From the NCBI GenBank assembly GCA_020072585.1, contig JAIQGL010000003.1:62001-126000 (forward strand): 64,000 nucleotides of DNA, given 5' to 3'. Positions 7,499-17,076 of this stretch are shown in pieces. Each line of letters starts with the position of its first letter. Positions within the stretch are counted from its first letter, which is position 1. Source of the stretch: Terriglobia bacterium (GTDB lineage: Bacteria; Acidobacteriota; Terriglobia; Terriglobales; Acidobacteriaceae). Below the pieces are notes generated by a model, which saw nothing but the letters and a program-made list of their open reading frames with translations, was not told the origin of the DNA and searched no databases. The position numbers and the translations under genes were made by a program.

Positions 7499-10210
7499 CT
7501 AACGAGCCTGTGCCTGTTTGGCGGCTGATGCGCTTGCCGCCACGGCCAGGTTGAAATGGTCACGCAGAAAGCCTGCGGCTTCCACGCGCTCCGGCGATCC
7601 ATTGTCTGGAGTAGAGTTCAAAAACACAATATATTCCGCTGCCGCGCCATCAATATCCTGCTGTTGTGACCGCTGCCGCGCCTTTTGAAGGACTTTTTCC
7701 GGCAGGTGCGCAGCCTTTTCACCAATGGCTTTTACCAGCGCATCGCGCGCCTGCAACTCCAGGTCAGTCATGAACTGGACCTCGTCCGGAGGCGTGTTCA
7801 TGGCCTTGACGCCTTCCGTGTCTTCGGGCTTCACGTTTTCCAACACGATATAGGTCTTGTGGTCTTCACGATGGATGGGAGGCGCAGGTTCTGCCATGTT
7901 TCCAGCCTGATCAGCCAGGCGAAACGCAAGCTCCACCACGGCTGTCACATCAATGGTTTTTTTCGTGTAGTTGTAGGGTTCCAGAACGGCTTCAGCCCGG
8001 GTCGGATTCAGCGAATCGAGTTGTTTGCGCAGATCGTCAGCCTTTTTTTGCGCTGCCGCCACGTTGTCCGCCGCGGTCGTGGCGTCTTTCCTGGTGCGGC
8101 GTTGCGCTTCAGTCAGCGCGCGCTGCGCCTGGGCCAGATCCTGTTGTGCCTGCTCGTACATCTGGCTTGCATTCAACCACGCCTCATTCTTTACCTCGCG
8201 GGTGGCGGCACGGTATTTTGAGGGCAGAGTTTCCAGATTGGTGTTTTTCACCATGCGGTGTTGAATGATTTCGCCTATCAATACAAAATCCGGCTGGATC
8301 GCGTTTGGATCTTCGCTGTAGCGGCGGATCACCTTGACCGGTTGATTGGACGATTCAAGTCCGTTCGCTATGGCGTCGCCCAGTTGGTCGGCAAAGCCCT
8401 GGCCTTCGCGACGAGAAGCCTGGTCGCGAACTACCACGCCGATCGAGAGGCGTCCGCGCAGCTGGTAGGCGGCCTGATACCTGGCCATTTCGTCTTTTAC
8501 GGCATCAAGGTTTGGCTCGTAGCGTTGGGCCTCGCGCAGATAGAGCCAGCCCAGCGCAACGCCTGAGCCGATAGGTTTCTGTAGATAGCGGCGGGCCAGT
8601 TCAAGATAGTAAGCGCCGAGCTTGTCAGAAAGCAGGTCGAGCTTGAGTCTGGTTGCGGGATCATTGCTGATGACGCCAGCGCGTTGCAGAAGCTCATAGG
8701 CCTGGCGCATGGCCTCTTCGTCAGCGCGGCCGCGAATCGGCAGATGGATCTCCTGCAACTTCTGTGCGCGACGCGAGGCGGCTGGAACGTAATCTTTTTT
8801 CGCAGCTTCAAGTTGCTCGCTGACCATCATGCGCTGCGGCTCCGGCAGGTTGGCCAGAACGTCATAGGCCGCGATGAAATCGCCCTTCTGGGCATAATTG
8901 TGGCTGTCAGCCACGGCCTGATCCACAGCGCGCTTATTCAGCAAGCCAGCAGCCTGTGCTTCAGCATTCTTGAGAGCGGCTGCCGTTTCCGGGCTTTCCG
9001 GCCGGACCTTGCCGGCCGCGCGGAATTCGGCTGTTGCCTGTTCCCAGCTTCCCTGTGCGCTGAGTTGCTGTCCGCGGGAGAAGTGGAATCTGTACGCAGT
9101 TTCCACAATGTTGGCGATTTGCGGAAGCTCAGCGGCCATGCCGCGATAATTTGCGACCTCAGTGAGAGCTTCGTCATAGCGCTTGGCCAGCAACAAACTT
9201 TCTGCATTGTGCAGAATAGAATCCAGCTTGTTTTCCTCACTGCCGATCTCGTTATGCAGAGCAACCGAGGGCGCATACTCCGGCTCGACTTCCAGAATCT
9301 GCTCGTTCTGTTTTTTAGCTGCCACCAGATGGGCATAACCGGAAGTATGTTCTCCCACCGCTTTGCTGAACGCCTGCAAGCGATGGCGATTTTTATCCAG
9401 CAGCAAATCCAGTTGTGCATGGAGGGCCTGGAGCACTTTGTCCGCCGCTGCGTGACCGCCGTCGAGGGCCTCAATTTGCGCGGCATCATTTCTGATCTGT
9501 TTCAGGAGCGGGAGTTGCGGCGCATCAGAGCCTGCGGTTCGGGAATATTCCGCCATCGCGGATTCCGCTGAACGGACGAGCATTGCGGCAAGGGCCTGCT
9601 TGGCCTGGACGGAATGAGCGGAAACGGGATAGCGCTTGAGGTATTCCTGCCAGAGCGCAACAGACTGCGCGCGCTGGGCGCGTAGATATTCGGCAAATTC
9701 CGTGTCGGGCGCGGCGACAAAAACGAATTGAACACCAGGCTTGACCGGCGGCAGCTCTGCCGGCTGCATGGAAGACTGCGCTATCAGTCCTGAAAATACA
9801 GTCTGGTCGGCGGCCTGCGCGGGAGTGAGTTCGGGAATTTTATCGAATTTCACACCGTTGGGCAGAACACAAAATGGTTTTGCGCCTTCCATGGTGAGCA
9901 TGAGCACACCGTCAGCATCGCGTTCCAGGATGGACGAGACCTTGAGCTGCACGCGTGGCAAAACGTCATAGCTGCGCTTGTCGAATTTGGGAACGCCATC
10001 ACAGGAGCGCAACTCGGTCTTGCCGTTCAGAGTCACGCCGGTGGCCTGCACGTAGCCGGGGCCGGTTCGCGAATCGAAGAGCACGATGGCCGAGAGCGGA
10101 GCATCTTTGGCGAAGCTGCTGAGTGCAAATGCCAGCAAGACGCAAGCAATCTTTAAGGGCAGAAAATAGCGAGAAATTGGCGACAAGCTTTGGACCGGGG
10201 AAGGTTTCAT
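7499..10210 (-). CDS. Secreted TPR-like repeat protein with central coiled coil, function unknown
   Basis: 903 residues. A hydrophobic segment near residues 18-34 ending in FALSSFAKDA looks like a signal peptide. Residues about 160-600 are rich in alternating Ala/Leu/Tyr helices spaced like tetratricopeptide repeats (for example YDEALTEVANYRGMA and WEQATAEFRAAGKVRPESPE). Residues about 595-660 (LSIGVVVRDQ to PDFVLIGEI) look like a small alpha/beta domain of the kind found in CsgG/curli-type or lipoprotein-sensor proteins, but I cannot name it. Residues about 690-740 form a charged Ala/Gln coiled coil. No catalytic motif is seen. It is divergent from the Ser/Thr kinase gene across 292 bp; a link in a cell-envelope stress pathway is only a guess. 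Confidence 0.72.
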   Translation of the reverse strand: MKPSPVQSLSPISRYFLPLKIACVLLAFALSSFAKDAPLSAIVLFDSRTGPGYVQATGVTLNGKTELRSCDGVPKFDKRSYDVLPRVQLKVSSILERDADGVLMLTMEGAKPFCVLPNGVKFDKIPELTPAQAADQTVFSGLIAQSSMQPAELPPVKPGVQFVFVAAPDTEFAEYLRAQRAQSVALWQEYLKRYPVSAHSVQAKQALAAMLVRSAESAMAEYSRTAGSDAPQLPLLKQIRNDAAQIEALDGGHAAADKVLQALHAQLDLLLDKNRHRLQAFSKAVGEHTSGYAHLVAAKKQNEQILEVEPEYAPSVALHNEIGSEENKLDSILHNAESLLLAKRYDEALTEVANYRGMAAELPQIANIVETAYRFHFSRGQQLSAQGSWEQATAEFRAAGKVRPESPETAAALKNAEAQAAGLLNKRAVDQAVADSHNYAQKGDFIAAYDVLANLPEPQRMMVSEQLEAAKKDYVPAASRRAQKLQEIHLPIRGRADEEAMRQAYELLQRAGVISNDPATRLKLDLLSDKLGAYYLELARRYLQKPIGSGVALGWLYLREAQRYEPNLDAVKDEMARYQAAYQLRGRLSIGVVVRDQASRREGQGFADQLGDAIANGLESSNQPVKVIRRYSEDPNAIQPDFVLIGEIIQHRMVKNTNLETLPSKYRAATREVKNEAWLNASQMYEQAQQDLAQAQRALTEAQRRTRKDATTAADNVAAAQKKADDLRKQLDSLNPTRAEAVLEPYNYTKKTIDVTAVVELAFRLADQAGNMAEPAPPIHREDHKTYIVLENVKPEDTEGVKAMNTPPDEVQFMTDLELQARDALVKAIGEKAAHLPEKVLQKARQRSQQQDIDGAAAEYIVFLNSTPDNGSPERVEAAGFLRDHFNLAVAASASAAKQAQAR

Positions 10211-10502
10211 GGCGTCAAAAAATTCCTAAAAGTTGGCTTGCATGGATAATCGCTTGAAATCATAGGTAATTGCTGGGGTTCAAGCCACGCAAATAACCTT
10301 CTGGAGAGCACTAAAGTAATGAAGGGAAGGCCCGGCCGCGGGGTTATGATTTGTGCACGTAAGACAAGCCGCCAAGACCACACCCGCCGCGCAAGGGCGA
10401 CGTGTGGATGCTTTGGGGAGCCATGTACCGCCGTGCAGAAATGCTCAAGAGCGGAAATATGGCAAAGTGCCGATAGGAAAGCATTCGTAAGAACGGACGG
10501 AA

Positions 10503-12278
10503 ATGGGTTCTCTGCAAATATCTGGCCCCGCCGACGAACACGCGGCTGCTCACGCGCAGCCATCCGCGCCCGCAAGCGAGTTGAAGTCCGTCTTCAATGG
10601 CCGGTATGAGATTGTTTCTGAGCTGGGACGCGGCGCCATGGGCGTTGTGTACAAGGCCCAGGACCGCGTGATTGGACGCACTGTCGCCCTGAAGACCATT
10701 GCCGTGGGGCGCGAAGCGCCGGACCATGACGAGGTCATCGAGCGCCTCAAGAGTGAGGCCAAGGCCGCCGGCAGCCTGGACCATCCTAATATCATCACAA
10801 TTTACGACGTTGGCCACGATGGCGACCGCGTCTACCTGAGCATGCAATATGTTGAAGGCTCAACCCTGGCTGCCATGCTGGACGGGAAAAACCTGCGTCC
10901 GGGCCAGCTCACGCTGTTGAGTTACGCGGAACAGATTTGCAATGCGGTGGCCTTCGCGCATGAGCGCGGCGTGGTCCACAGAGACCTGAAGCCCTCCAAC
11001 CTGATGCTGACGCCGCAGGGGCAGATCAAGGTCCTGGACTTTGGCATTGCCAAAAAGGGAGACGCTTCACTCACGCAGTCAGGCATGGTGGTGGGCACTC
11101 CGTCTTACATGGCGCCGGAACAGGCCACGGGCAAGGTAGTGGACAACCGGTCCGACATTTTTTCGCTGGGCGCTGTGCTCTATGAACTCTTTACCGGCAA
11201 GAAGGCCTTCCATGCCGAATCGGTCACAGCGGTGCTGTACCGGGTGGTCCACGATGAGCCGGAGCCGCCTGCGACGGTGAATCCAGCAGTGCCACCTGGC
11301 ATTGATACAGCCATCCGCCGCGCGCTGGAAAAAGATCCCAACCTGCGCTTCCAGAATTGTGTTGAATTGCGCGATACGCTCCGCAAAGAAGCCGTATTGC
11401 TGCGGACTGCCTCCGCCAAGGTCCTGGTCAAGCCGCTGCTTGAGTCGGGCAAACATACCCGGCTGGTGGCGTCGAGAGGGAAGCGCCACCGTACTCTTTC
11501 AGTCGTATTGGCTGCCTGTTTCATTCTGGTCGCGTCAGCCGTTGTGGTTTGGCCACAGCGGACGAAGATGCCGAAGCTGATGCGCTACATCAGCTATGTG
11601 CAAAAGCTAGGCAAGCACCAGCGCAATTCCGAGACCGCGCCTGTAGCACCCATTGCACAAGCTGCGACAAGTGTGTCCACCGCCGGCCAGCCGAGTCATG
11701 CCGGGCCTGGTTCAAGCCTGGCGCCTTCCACAACAACTTCTGCTGAGGCAGCGAACAAGCCGGATGCACAGGCACAGGATTCTACGCCGGTCCCATTACA
11801 GTCCGTTCCGGCCCAATTGCAGCCAGTACCCACTCAACCTACCGGCGACGCCGGGGAGAGCAAGACCAGCCAGCCCGTGGCCGCAAACGGGCCATCGCAC
11901 GCGCCTGTGACTGGTGCTACGCCAGCTTCAGCCGCCGTGAAAGACGCAAAGAACGAAGCTGAGACGGGAGCGGTATCGACATCGGCAGACGAGCCAACAG
12001 CAGACCGCCCAGCCGGCGAAGCATCTTCAGAGCCAGCCGATGCGGGGACGGTGGCCAAACGCAGCCGTGCTGTTGTTCCGCCTGCGCCAACGGTTGTGGA
12101 CGGGTTTACCCGGAAAGATATTCCCGATCTGCTGCGCAAAGCTGACACAGCCGCCGGCAGCGGTGACTACAAGAGCGCGGTCTACGAATACGATATCGTC
12201 CTGCGACTCGATCGCGCCAATGCGCGGGCGCGCGAGGGGCTTCGCCGGGCGCGTGAGGCGGAAAAAGAGAGACGGTAG
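10503..12278 (+). CDS. Transmembrane serine/threonine protein kinase (PknB type)
   Basis: 591 residues. The N-terminal kinase domain covers about 34-300: glycine loop LGRGAMGVVY (41-50), Lys64 in VALK, catalytic HRDLKPSN (159-166), DFG at 179-181, and the activation segment TPSYMAPEQ. A single membrane segment (about 331-351, LSVVLAACFILVASAVVVW) is followed by an Ala/Pro/Thr-rich extracytoplasmic linker (about 360-540). The C-terminal stretch resembles one or two TPR helices (AAGSGDYKSAVYEYDIVLRL). There is no PASTA domain, so the signal it senses is unclear. I use ATG 10503, which follows GGACGGAA; no gene for a phosphatase or obvious target is adjacent. Confidence 0.92.
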   Translation: MGSLQISGPADEHAAAHAQPSAPASELKSVFNGRYEIVSELGRGAMGVVYKAQDRVIGRTVALKTIAVGREAPDHDEVIERLKSEAKAAGSLDHPNIITIYDVGHDGDRVYLSMQYVEGSTLAAMLDGKNLRPGQLTLLSYAEQICNAVAFAHERGVVHRDLKPSNLMLTPQGQIKVLDFGIAKKGDASLTQSGMVVGTPSYMAPEQATGKVVDNRSDIFSLGAVLYELFTGKKAFHAESVTAVLYRVVHDEPEPPATVNPAVPPGIDTAIRRALEKDPNLRFQNCVELRDTLRKEAVLLRTASAKVLVKPLLESGKHTRLVASRGKRHRTLSVVLAACFILVASAVVVWPQRTKMPKLMRYISYVQKLGKHQRNSETAPVAPIAQAATSVSTAGQPSHAGPGSSLAPSTTTSAEAANKPDAQAQDSTPVPLQSVPAQLQPVPTQPTGDAGESKTSQPVAANGPSHAPVTGATPASAAVKDAKNEAETGAVSTSADEPTADRPAGEASSEPADAGTVAKRSRAVVPPAPTVVDGFTRKDIPDLLRKADTAAGSGDYKSAVYEYDIVLRLDRANARAREGLRRAREAEKERR

Positions 12279-12607
12279 TCGAGTCTTCTTAGCTTGCCGG
12301 AAACAATTCACTGCTCAAAACCTTTTTGTTCCTTTGCCGTCCATCATGGCCCACGCGCAGGTAACCGCCGCAGCGGGGAAGCTCGACGGAATCACAGGGA
12401 TATCCCAACACTCGTTCCTGGCCTGAGACCCTGGGGCAACGTGCCGCATTTCAGTGCTCATGAGAAGATAGATGTAATTTCTTCATGGTGGGCTTTAACC
12501 ATTGTGAATCCCGCAAGCATGGTTTGAATCAAAGACGGTGCGACAATATTTTCCGCACCCTTTTGATAAAACTTATTTCAGCCTGAGAGCGATATGGATC
12601 GGCCCTG
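12279..12607. other. Intergenic region with a weak terminator-like hairpin
   Basis: No convincing gene is seen in these 329 bp. A hairpin GGTGCG / CGCACC (12537-12542 and 12554-12559, 11-base loop) is followed by CTTTT, a weak intrinsic-terminator shape about 260 bp after the kinase stop. Short frames in the region have no recognisable product. Confidence 0.4.
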
Positions 12608-13756
12608 ATGAAAATTGGCATAACCTGTTATCCCACGTATGGCGGCAGTGGAGTTGTAGGCACAGAACTCGGCATTGAACTGGCGCAGCGCGGCCACGAA
12701 GTGCATTTCATCGCCTACCAGCAGCCGATCCGGTTGAACACAAAACAGCCGCAAATCTTTTTCCACGAAGTCACCGTGTCGCAATATCCGTTGTTTGAGT
12801 ATCCGCCTTATGATCTGGCATTGGCTACGCGGATGGCTGAAGTCGCCGACATTTACAACCTTGACATCCTGCACGTGCATTATGCGATACCGCACTCCGT
12901 CAGCGCGCTGCTGGCGCGCCAGATGCTGGCCGCACAGACCAACGGCAAATCGCGGAAGCTGCCTTTTGTGACCACACTGCACGGCACGGACATCACGATT
13001 GTGGGAGCGGACCGCTCTTATCTACCCGTGACCCGCTACTCGATTGAGCAAAGCGACGGTGTAACCGCAATCTCGCATTACCTGAAGCAGGTTACGCTAA
13101 AAGAATTTGAGATTCGCAACCCGATTGAGGTCATCTACAACTTCGTGAATTGTGACACGTACAAGCGCGATCCGAAGGCTGCCGAAAATCGGGCTGAATT
13201 TGCCGGCAAGGACGAGCGCATCTTGGTGCACCTCTCCAATTTTCGTCCGGTCAAGCGCATTTGTGACGTGATTGAGATCTTTGATCGCGTGCAGAAAAAG
13301 GTGCCGTCGCGGCTGTTGCTGATGGGTGACGGCCCTGACCGCTCCCAGGCGGAATGGCTGGTCAACAAAAAAGGCCTGCGTAATCAGGTGGAATTTCTGG
13401 GCAAGGTTGACCGCGTCTATGAAAAGCTCTCCATCGCCGATCTGATGCTGGTACCCAGTGAGATGGAGTCCTTTGGTCTGGCCGCGCTGGAGGGCATGGC
13501 GTGCGAGGTGCCGGCCATCGCAACGGCAGTGGGCGGTGTTCCGGAAGTGGTAGAGCATGGACGCAGCGGCTATCTTGCCGCAGTAGGCGACGTGGAAACC
13601 ATGGCCGGCTACGCGATTGACATCCTGGCAGACGAAAAACGTCTGCGCGAGATGGGCAAGGTGGCGCGATGGGAGGCGCAGTCGCGGTTTTGTTCCAGCA
13701 GGATCATTCCCGAGTACGAGAAATTCTACGAGCGCGTGCTGGAGCGTGCCGCATAG
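12608..13756 (+). CDS. bshA: N-acetyl-alpha-D-glucosaminyl L-malate synthase BshA
   Basis: GT4-family glycosyltransferase that joins GlcNAc from UDP-GlcNAc to L-malate, the first step of bacillithiol synthesis. 382 residues, the usual BshA length. Seen: the BshA-type N-terminus MKIGITCYPTYGGSGVVGTELG, the acceptor-domain motif TTLHGTDITIVG, the nucleotide-sugar region VHLSNFRPVKRI and MGDGPD, and the GT4 E-x7-E type segment PSEMESFGLAALEGMACEVP. bshB and bshC are not in the window. The 3' end overlaps by 31 bp the convergent histidine-kinase gene. Bacillithiol genes outside Firmicutes are known in Acidobacteriota, Bacteroidota and Deinococcus relatives, which fits the other signs of host lineage. 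Confidence 0.93.
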   Translation: MKIGITCYPTYGGSGVVGTELGIELAQRGHEVHFIAYQQPIRLNTKQPQIFFHEVTVSQYPLFEYPPYDLALATRMAEVADIYNLDILHVHYAIPHSVSALLARQMLAAQTNGKSRKLPFVTTLHGTDITIVGADRSYLPVTRYSIEQSDGVTAISHYLKQVTLKEFEIRNPIEVIYNFVNCDTYKRDPKAAENRAEFAGKDERILVHLSNFRPVKRICDVIEIFDRVQKKVPSRLLLMGDGPDRSQAEWLVNKKGLRNQVEFLGKVDRVYEKLSIADLMLVPSEMESFGLAALEGMACEVPAIATAVGGVPEVVEHGRSGYLAAVGDVETMAGYAIDILADEKRLREMGKVARWEAQSRFCSSRIIPEYEKFYERVLERAA

Positions 13757-15084
13757 ATTGCGGCGGCGGCGCCCTGAGGCGGCAACTCCGTATTCAGCAC
13801 CGGCATTTCCAGCATCACAAGCGTGCCCTGGCCATCGCGGCTTTGTACGGTGATCTTGCCTGCGTCGCCAAAGAGAACATGCAGGCGCTCCGCCACGTTG
13901 AGCATGCCGATCCCGCGTCCTGAACCCAGTTGTTCCGCCGCGACGGCCGGAGGCGCGCTCATGCCCACGCCATCATCTTCCACCTGAATGATGAGCTTGC
14001 CCTCCTGCAAACGGCTGCGCAGGGTAATGCTTCCGCCATCGACTTTGGGCGCGAGCCCGTGCTTGATGCTGTTTTCCACCAGAGGCTGCAACAGGATGGC
14101 TGGAATCACGATGTCCAGAGTCGCAGGATCAAGATGCTTATAGACGCGAAGTTTATCGCGGCCAAAACGCACGACCTCAATATCCAGATAGTCATCCACG
14201 AATTCAATCTCTTCGCGAAGCTGCACAAATTCATCATGCTTGCCCAGCAGCCGGCGCAGGATTTTTGAGAGCTTCACAATCAGCTCACGCGCCCGGTCAG
14301 GATCAAAGCGCACGAGCGAGGAAACGGAATTCAGCGTATTGAAGAGAAAGTGAGGATTGATCTGGCTTTGCAGGGCGTCAAGGCGGGCCTCCAGCAGAAG
14401 GCGCTCCTGAACTTCCAGCTTCATCTCAATGCGGGTAAGGTTCCAGATTTTGATTGGAATGGCGATGGTTGCCACCACGGAGGCAAATACCGCCAATAGT
14501 GCTACGGGCTTGTTGATGGTAAGGACCCAAAGCCACTTGGGCGCGGCATATTGCAGTTCAAGCCGGGCTGCCTGTAATGCGATGATCATCAAAAAGAAAG
14601 CGGTTTGCCATTCAATGCGCGGATGGCGCAGATTGCGCTTCACCCAGCGGTATACGCTCAGGTCAATGAAAGGAGAGAACGTCCATATCTCTTCTTCATT
14701 GCGGCAGAAGTGGCGCAGCGATCCTGCAAGGAACCCGGCGGCGGCATTCAAAGGCAACGTGAGCCATTCGCCATAAAACAATGCGGACAGAGACATAATC
14801 GTGCCGCCCAGAGTGCCTGCCACGCGTCCGCCGAGCACACCCACCAGTACGGCGGCTTCAAACCCAAGATCGGCGCACTGAAAATTCTTTACGCGAAAGC
14901 GGAAATAGACGCCCAGAGCAAATGGAATGCAGGTAAAAAGCACGAACAGGATGTTGCGTTCGCGGGAACGTCGCGCAGAGAAGAGCAGCTTCTTAAACTC
15001 ATGCGACCGGCCCAGCGCACTGGCAACGGCAGTGGCTACGCCCATTTTGAGCAAAAGCTGGATCAGAAGGAACTCGAGGTCCAC
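13726..15084 (-). CDS. LytS/YehU-type sensor histidine kinase
   Basis: 452-residue membrane histidine kinase. The N-terminal third holds several hydrophobic segments of the 5TM-LytS type (with GVLGGRVAGTLGGTIM near residue 82), then two more near 160-210. The His-kinase box contains QINPHFLFNTLNSVSS with phospho-acceptor His245. The ATPase domain has LVENSIKHGLAP (N-box) and EDDGVGMS and GRGIGMLN (G-boxes). These kinases normally pair with a LytTR response regulator; none is in the neighbourhood, so the partner must be elsewhere. The 3' end overlaps convergent bshA by 31 bp, so each gene's terminator would lie within the other. Confidence 0.9.
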   Translation of the reverse strand: MDLEFLLIQLLLKMGVATAVASALGRSHEFKKLLFSARRSRERNILFVLFTCIPFALGVYFRFRVKNFQCADLGFEAAVLVGVLGGRVAGTLGGTIMSLSALFYGEWLTLPLNAAAGFLAGSLRHFCRNEEEIWTFSPFIDLSVYRWVKRNLRHPRIEWQTAFFLMIIALQAARLELQYAAPKWLWVLTINKPVALLAVFASVVATIAIPIKIWNLTRIEMKLEVQERLLLEARLDALQSQINPHFLFNTLNSVSSLVRFDPDRARELIVKLSKILRRLLGKHDEFVQLREEIEFVDDYLDIEVVRFGRDKLRVYKHLDPATLDIVIPAILLQPLVENSIKHGLAPKVDGGSITLRSRLQEGKLIIQVEDDGVGMSAPPAVAAEQLGSGRGIGMLNVAERLHVLFGDAGKITVQSRDGQGTLVMLEMPVLNTELPPQGAAAAIYAARSSTRS

Positions 15085-15130
15085 AGAGCTATTGTTTCAC
15101 AGATCGGGCGCGGTTACGGCGTGTTCGTTT

Positions 15131-16171
15131 CTATGCTGTCTGCCTGCTAAAACGCGCGGGCGAGAATGCGCTGATGCTTAAAGGCGCCGGGCCGCCTTCG
15201 ATCAGGCCGGCCACGATTCGCGCGGTCACCGGCGCAAGCAGGATTCCGTTGCGAAAGTGGCCACTGGCAACAAACAGTCCCGGTGTTTCCGTCGGGCCGA
15301 TGATTGGTAAATCGTCGGGTGTGCCGGGCCGCAGCCCGGCCCAGCTCTGGGTGATTGGAGCGGAGGCGAGCTCCGGCAAATATTTTGCGGCAGCATTGAG
15401 CAAGCCCTGGATGGCAGATGGATTTACGGTTTTGTCATAGCCAACATCTTCCACGGTTGCCCCGATCAGAATCTTGCCGGTGGTGCGTGGAACAACGTAG
15501 ACCTCCGGCGCGCGCAAGACATGCCGCAAAATGCTGGTTTTCGGCTGGACATAAAGCATCTGTCCCTTGCGCGGTTTCACTGGTGTCCCGGACCATGCGC
15601 CACGGCAATCGACGGCAGAGCGGGCCGTGAAGCGGTCTGCTTCAGTCACAACTTCAACTCCGCTGGAGCACGGACGCATGCTTGTGACTTTTTGATGGCC
15701 TCGTATTTCAATACCTGCTTTGCAGGCCGCAGCCAGGTTTGCCAGCATCAGCAAATGCGGATCAACGCTATCTTCCTGGACAAAAAATGCGGGATGGCCG
15801 TGATTCCGAAGAGAAGGCTCCAGGCGTTCGAGATCGTGAGTGGAGAGACTCTTGTGTTCCGGGGGCGTTGAGGCTGTTTCCAGGAAAGCGATGGTTCCCA
15901 TTCGGCGAAAATCCACCTGCATCTGGGCGGCAGCTTCCAACTTCCGCACATATTCAGGAAACATGCGGGCGCTTTCCACTGCCAGCGGACGCAAGGCTGG
16001 CAACGTTTCAGGATCGAATGCAGCCAGCATGCCTGCTGCTGCCGATGATGCTTCATGGCCGGGCTCGCCGCTATCGAGCACCAGAACTCGCGCTCCGCGT
16101 TCCTGCAATTCCAAGGCGAGTGATACGCCGATGATTCCGGCGCCGGCAATAATGGTGTCCCAGGTTTTCAC
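15131..16171 (-). CDS. thiO: Glycine oxidase ThiO-like FAD-dependent amine oxidase
   Basis: 346-residue DAO-superfamily flavoenzyme. The FAD dinucleotide motif IIAGAGIIGVSLALEL is at the N-terminus. The family features GHEASSAAAGMLA, HLDP-like DPHLLMLAN, and the C-terminal WAGLRPGTPDDLPIIG and ASGHFRNGILLAP fit ThiO, which oxidises glycine to the imine used for the thiazole of thiamine. No other thi gene is nearby, so D-amino-acid or sarcosine-type oxidation cannot be excluded. It lies 23 bp downstream of the sortase gene on the same strand and may share its transcript. Confidence 0.83.
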   Translation of the reverse strand: MKTWDTIIAGAGIIGVSLALELQERGARVLVLDSGEPGHEASSAAAGMLAAFDPETLPALRPLAVESARMFPEYVRKLEAAAQMQVDFRRMGTIAFLETASTPPEHKSLSTHDLERLEPSLRNHGHPAFFVQEDSVDPHLLMLANLAAACKAGIEIRGHQKVTSMRPCSSGVEVVTEADRFTARSAVDCRGAWSGTPVKPRKGQMLYVQPKTSILRHVLRAPEVYVVPRTTGKILIGATVEDVGYDKTVNPSAIQGLLNAAAKYLPELASAPITQSWAGLRPGTPDDLPIIGPTETPGLFVASGHFRNGILLAPVTARIVAGLIEGGPAPLSISAFSPARFSRQTA

Positions 16172-16194
16172 TCTGTCATTGTAATAAGGATGGG

Positions 16195-16875
16195 CTATTG
16201 ACCGCTGGCGTGGGTCTGAGTCGCCTGCTTGGTGGGCTGACCATCTGTCTCAATGAGCCGGGAAAATACCACCAGCCGCTTGGGCGCAGGGCCAATGTAA
16301 TACGTGGGATAGCAGGTGATCAGCGTGAGCTGGGGATCGTTTGTCGGCTTGAGCACGCTGATGTCTTCCGGCATCACGATCTTTTTTCCGGTTACTTCAT
16401 AAGTGAAAGTCCGTCCGCTGCGCCGAACCTGGATCTGGTCGCCCCTGGCGAGTTCATAGATGTGCCGGAAAAACGTATCGCGATGAGCCGTGATTACAGC
16501 GTTTCCGGTTTCGCCGGGTTCGGCGGTCTGTTTCACGTGTCCCGGCCCGGCAGAAAGCTCCTTGCGCGATGCACCTTCCACGACGATGGCGTCCATCTGG
16601 ATTTTTGGGATCAGGATGCGTGTGAGCATCTGCTCCGGCGGCAGCTCAGGCTGGCCCGGCACGATCCTTGTGGCTGCCTGCTGTTCCCACTGAGATTCCA
16701 GATTTTTCTGACTCCGGTACATGCCCCAATATTCTCCGGCCACGTAGCCCAGCAGCAAAGTTCCCACGATGACCAGAGCCAGAGACACAATTCTTCGTGT
16801 GACAAAAGGCCGGGGTTTCCGGGCCGGCTCTTTGGCCTGTTCCTTGAGCGCAGGATATCGGTCAAAAACTGCCAT
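16195..16875 (-). CDS. Class D sortase
   Basis: 226-residue membrane-anchored cysteine transpeptidase. An N-terminal basic/cytosolic stretch is followed by one membrane segment (about 28-48) and a sortase barrel. The catalytic residues are visible: His131 (TAHRDTFF), Cys188 (LITCYPTYYIG) and Arg200 (PAPKRLVVF). The TLITCYP pattern fits class D. Sortases are uncommon in diderms; here no LPxTG-like substrate or pilin is adjacent, so the target protein must be encoded elsewhere. It precedes thiO by 23 bp. Confidence 0.9.
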   Translation of the reverse strand: MAVFDRYPALKEQAKEPARKPRPFVTRRIVSLALVIVGTLLLGYVAGEYWGMYRSQKNLESQWEQQAATRIVPGQPELPPEQMLTRILIPKIQMDAIVVEGASRKELSAGPGHVKQTAEPGETGNAVITAHRDTFFRHIYELARGDQIQVRRSGRTFTYEVTGKKIVMPEDISVLKPTNDPQLTLITCYPTYYIGPAPKRLVVFSRLIETDGQPTKQATQTHASGQ

Positions 16876-17009
16876 AAACTCTTAGATGCAGAATTCCGCA
16901 TCCGGCGCTGTAAGGCGAGGCTTTTGTGCGATTTGCGCGATTTCCGAGGGGCTATTTCCGGTGGTTCAGCACGGCTGGAAGGACAGTGTCCGTTTGGTCC
17001 GGCCTTGAA

Positions 17010-17038
17010 TTGACACGGGGGTGGTTCTGCTCAACAAT
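17010..17038 (+). promoter_or_regulatory. Candidate sigma-70 type promoter for the coiled-coil protein gene
   Basis: TTGACA at 17010-17015 is followed after 17 bp by AACAAT at 17033-17038. Transcription would start near 17045, giving a leader of about 30 bases with GGAGA just before the ATG at 17077. The -35 match is perfect and the -10 match is 4 of 6. Confidence 0.45.
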
Positions 17039-17076
17039 GTTTCTAACAAGCCAGCAACTCACAATTTGGAGAAACC

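Noticed and set aside
12294-12527. Short plus-strand frame after the kinase gene
   Set aside because: No homology, no Shine-Dalgarno and biased composition; more likely untranslated.
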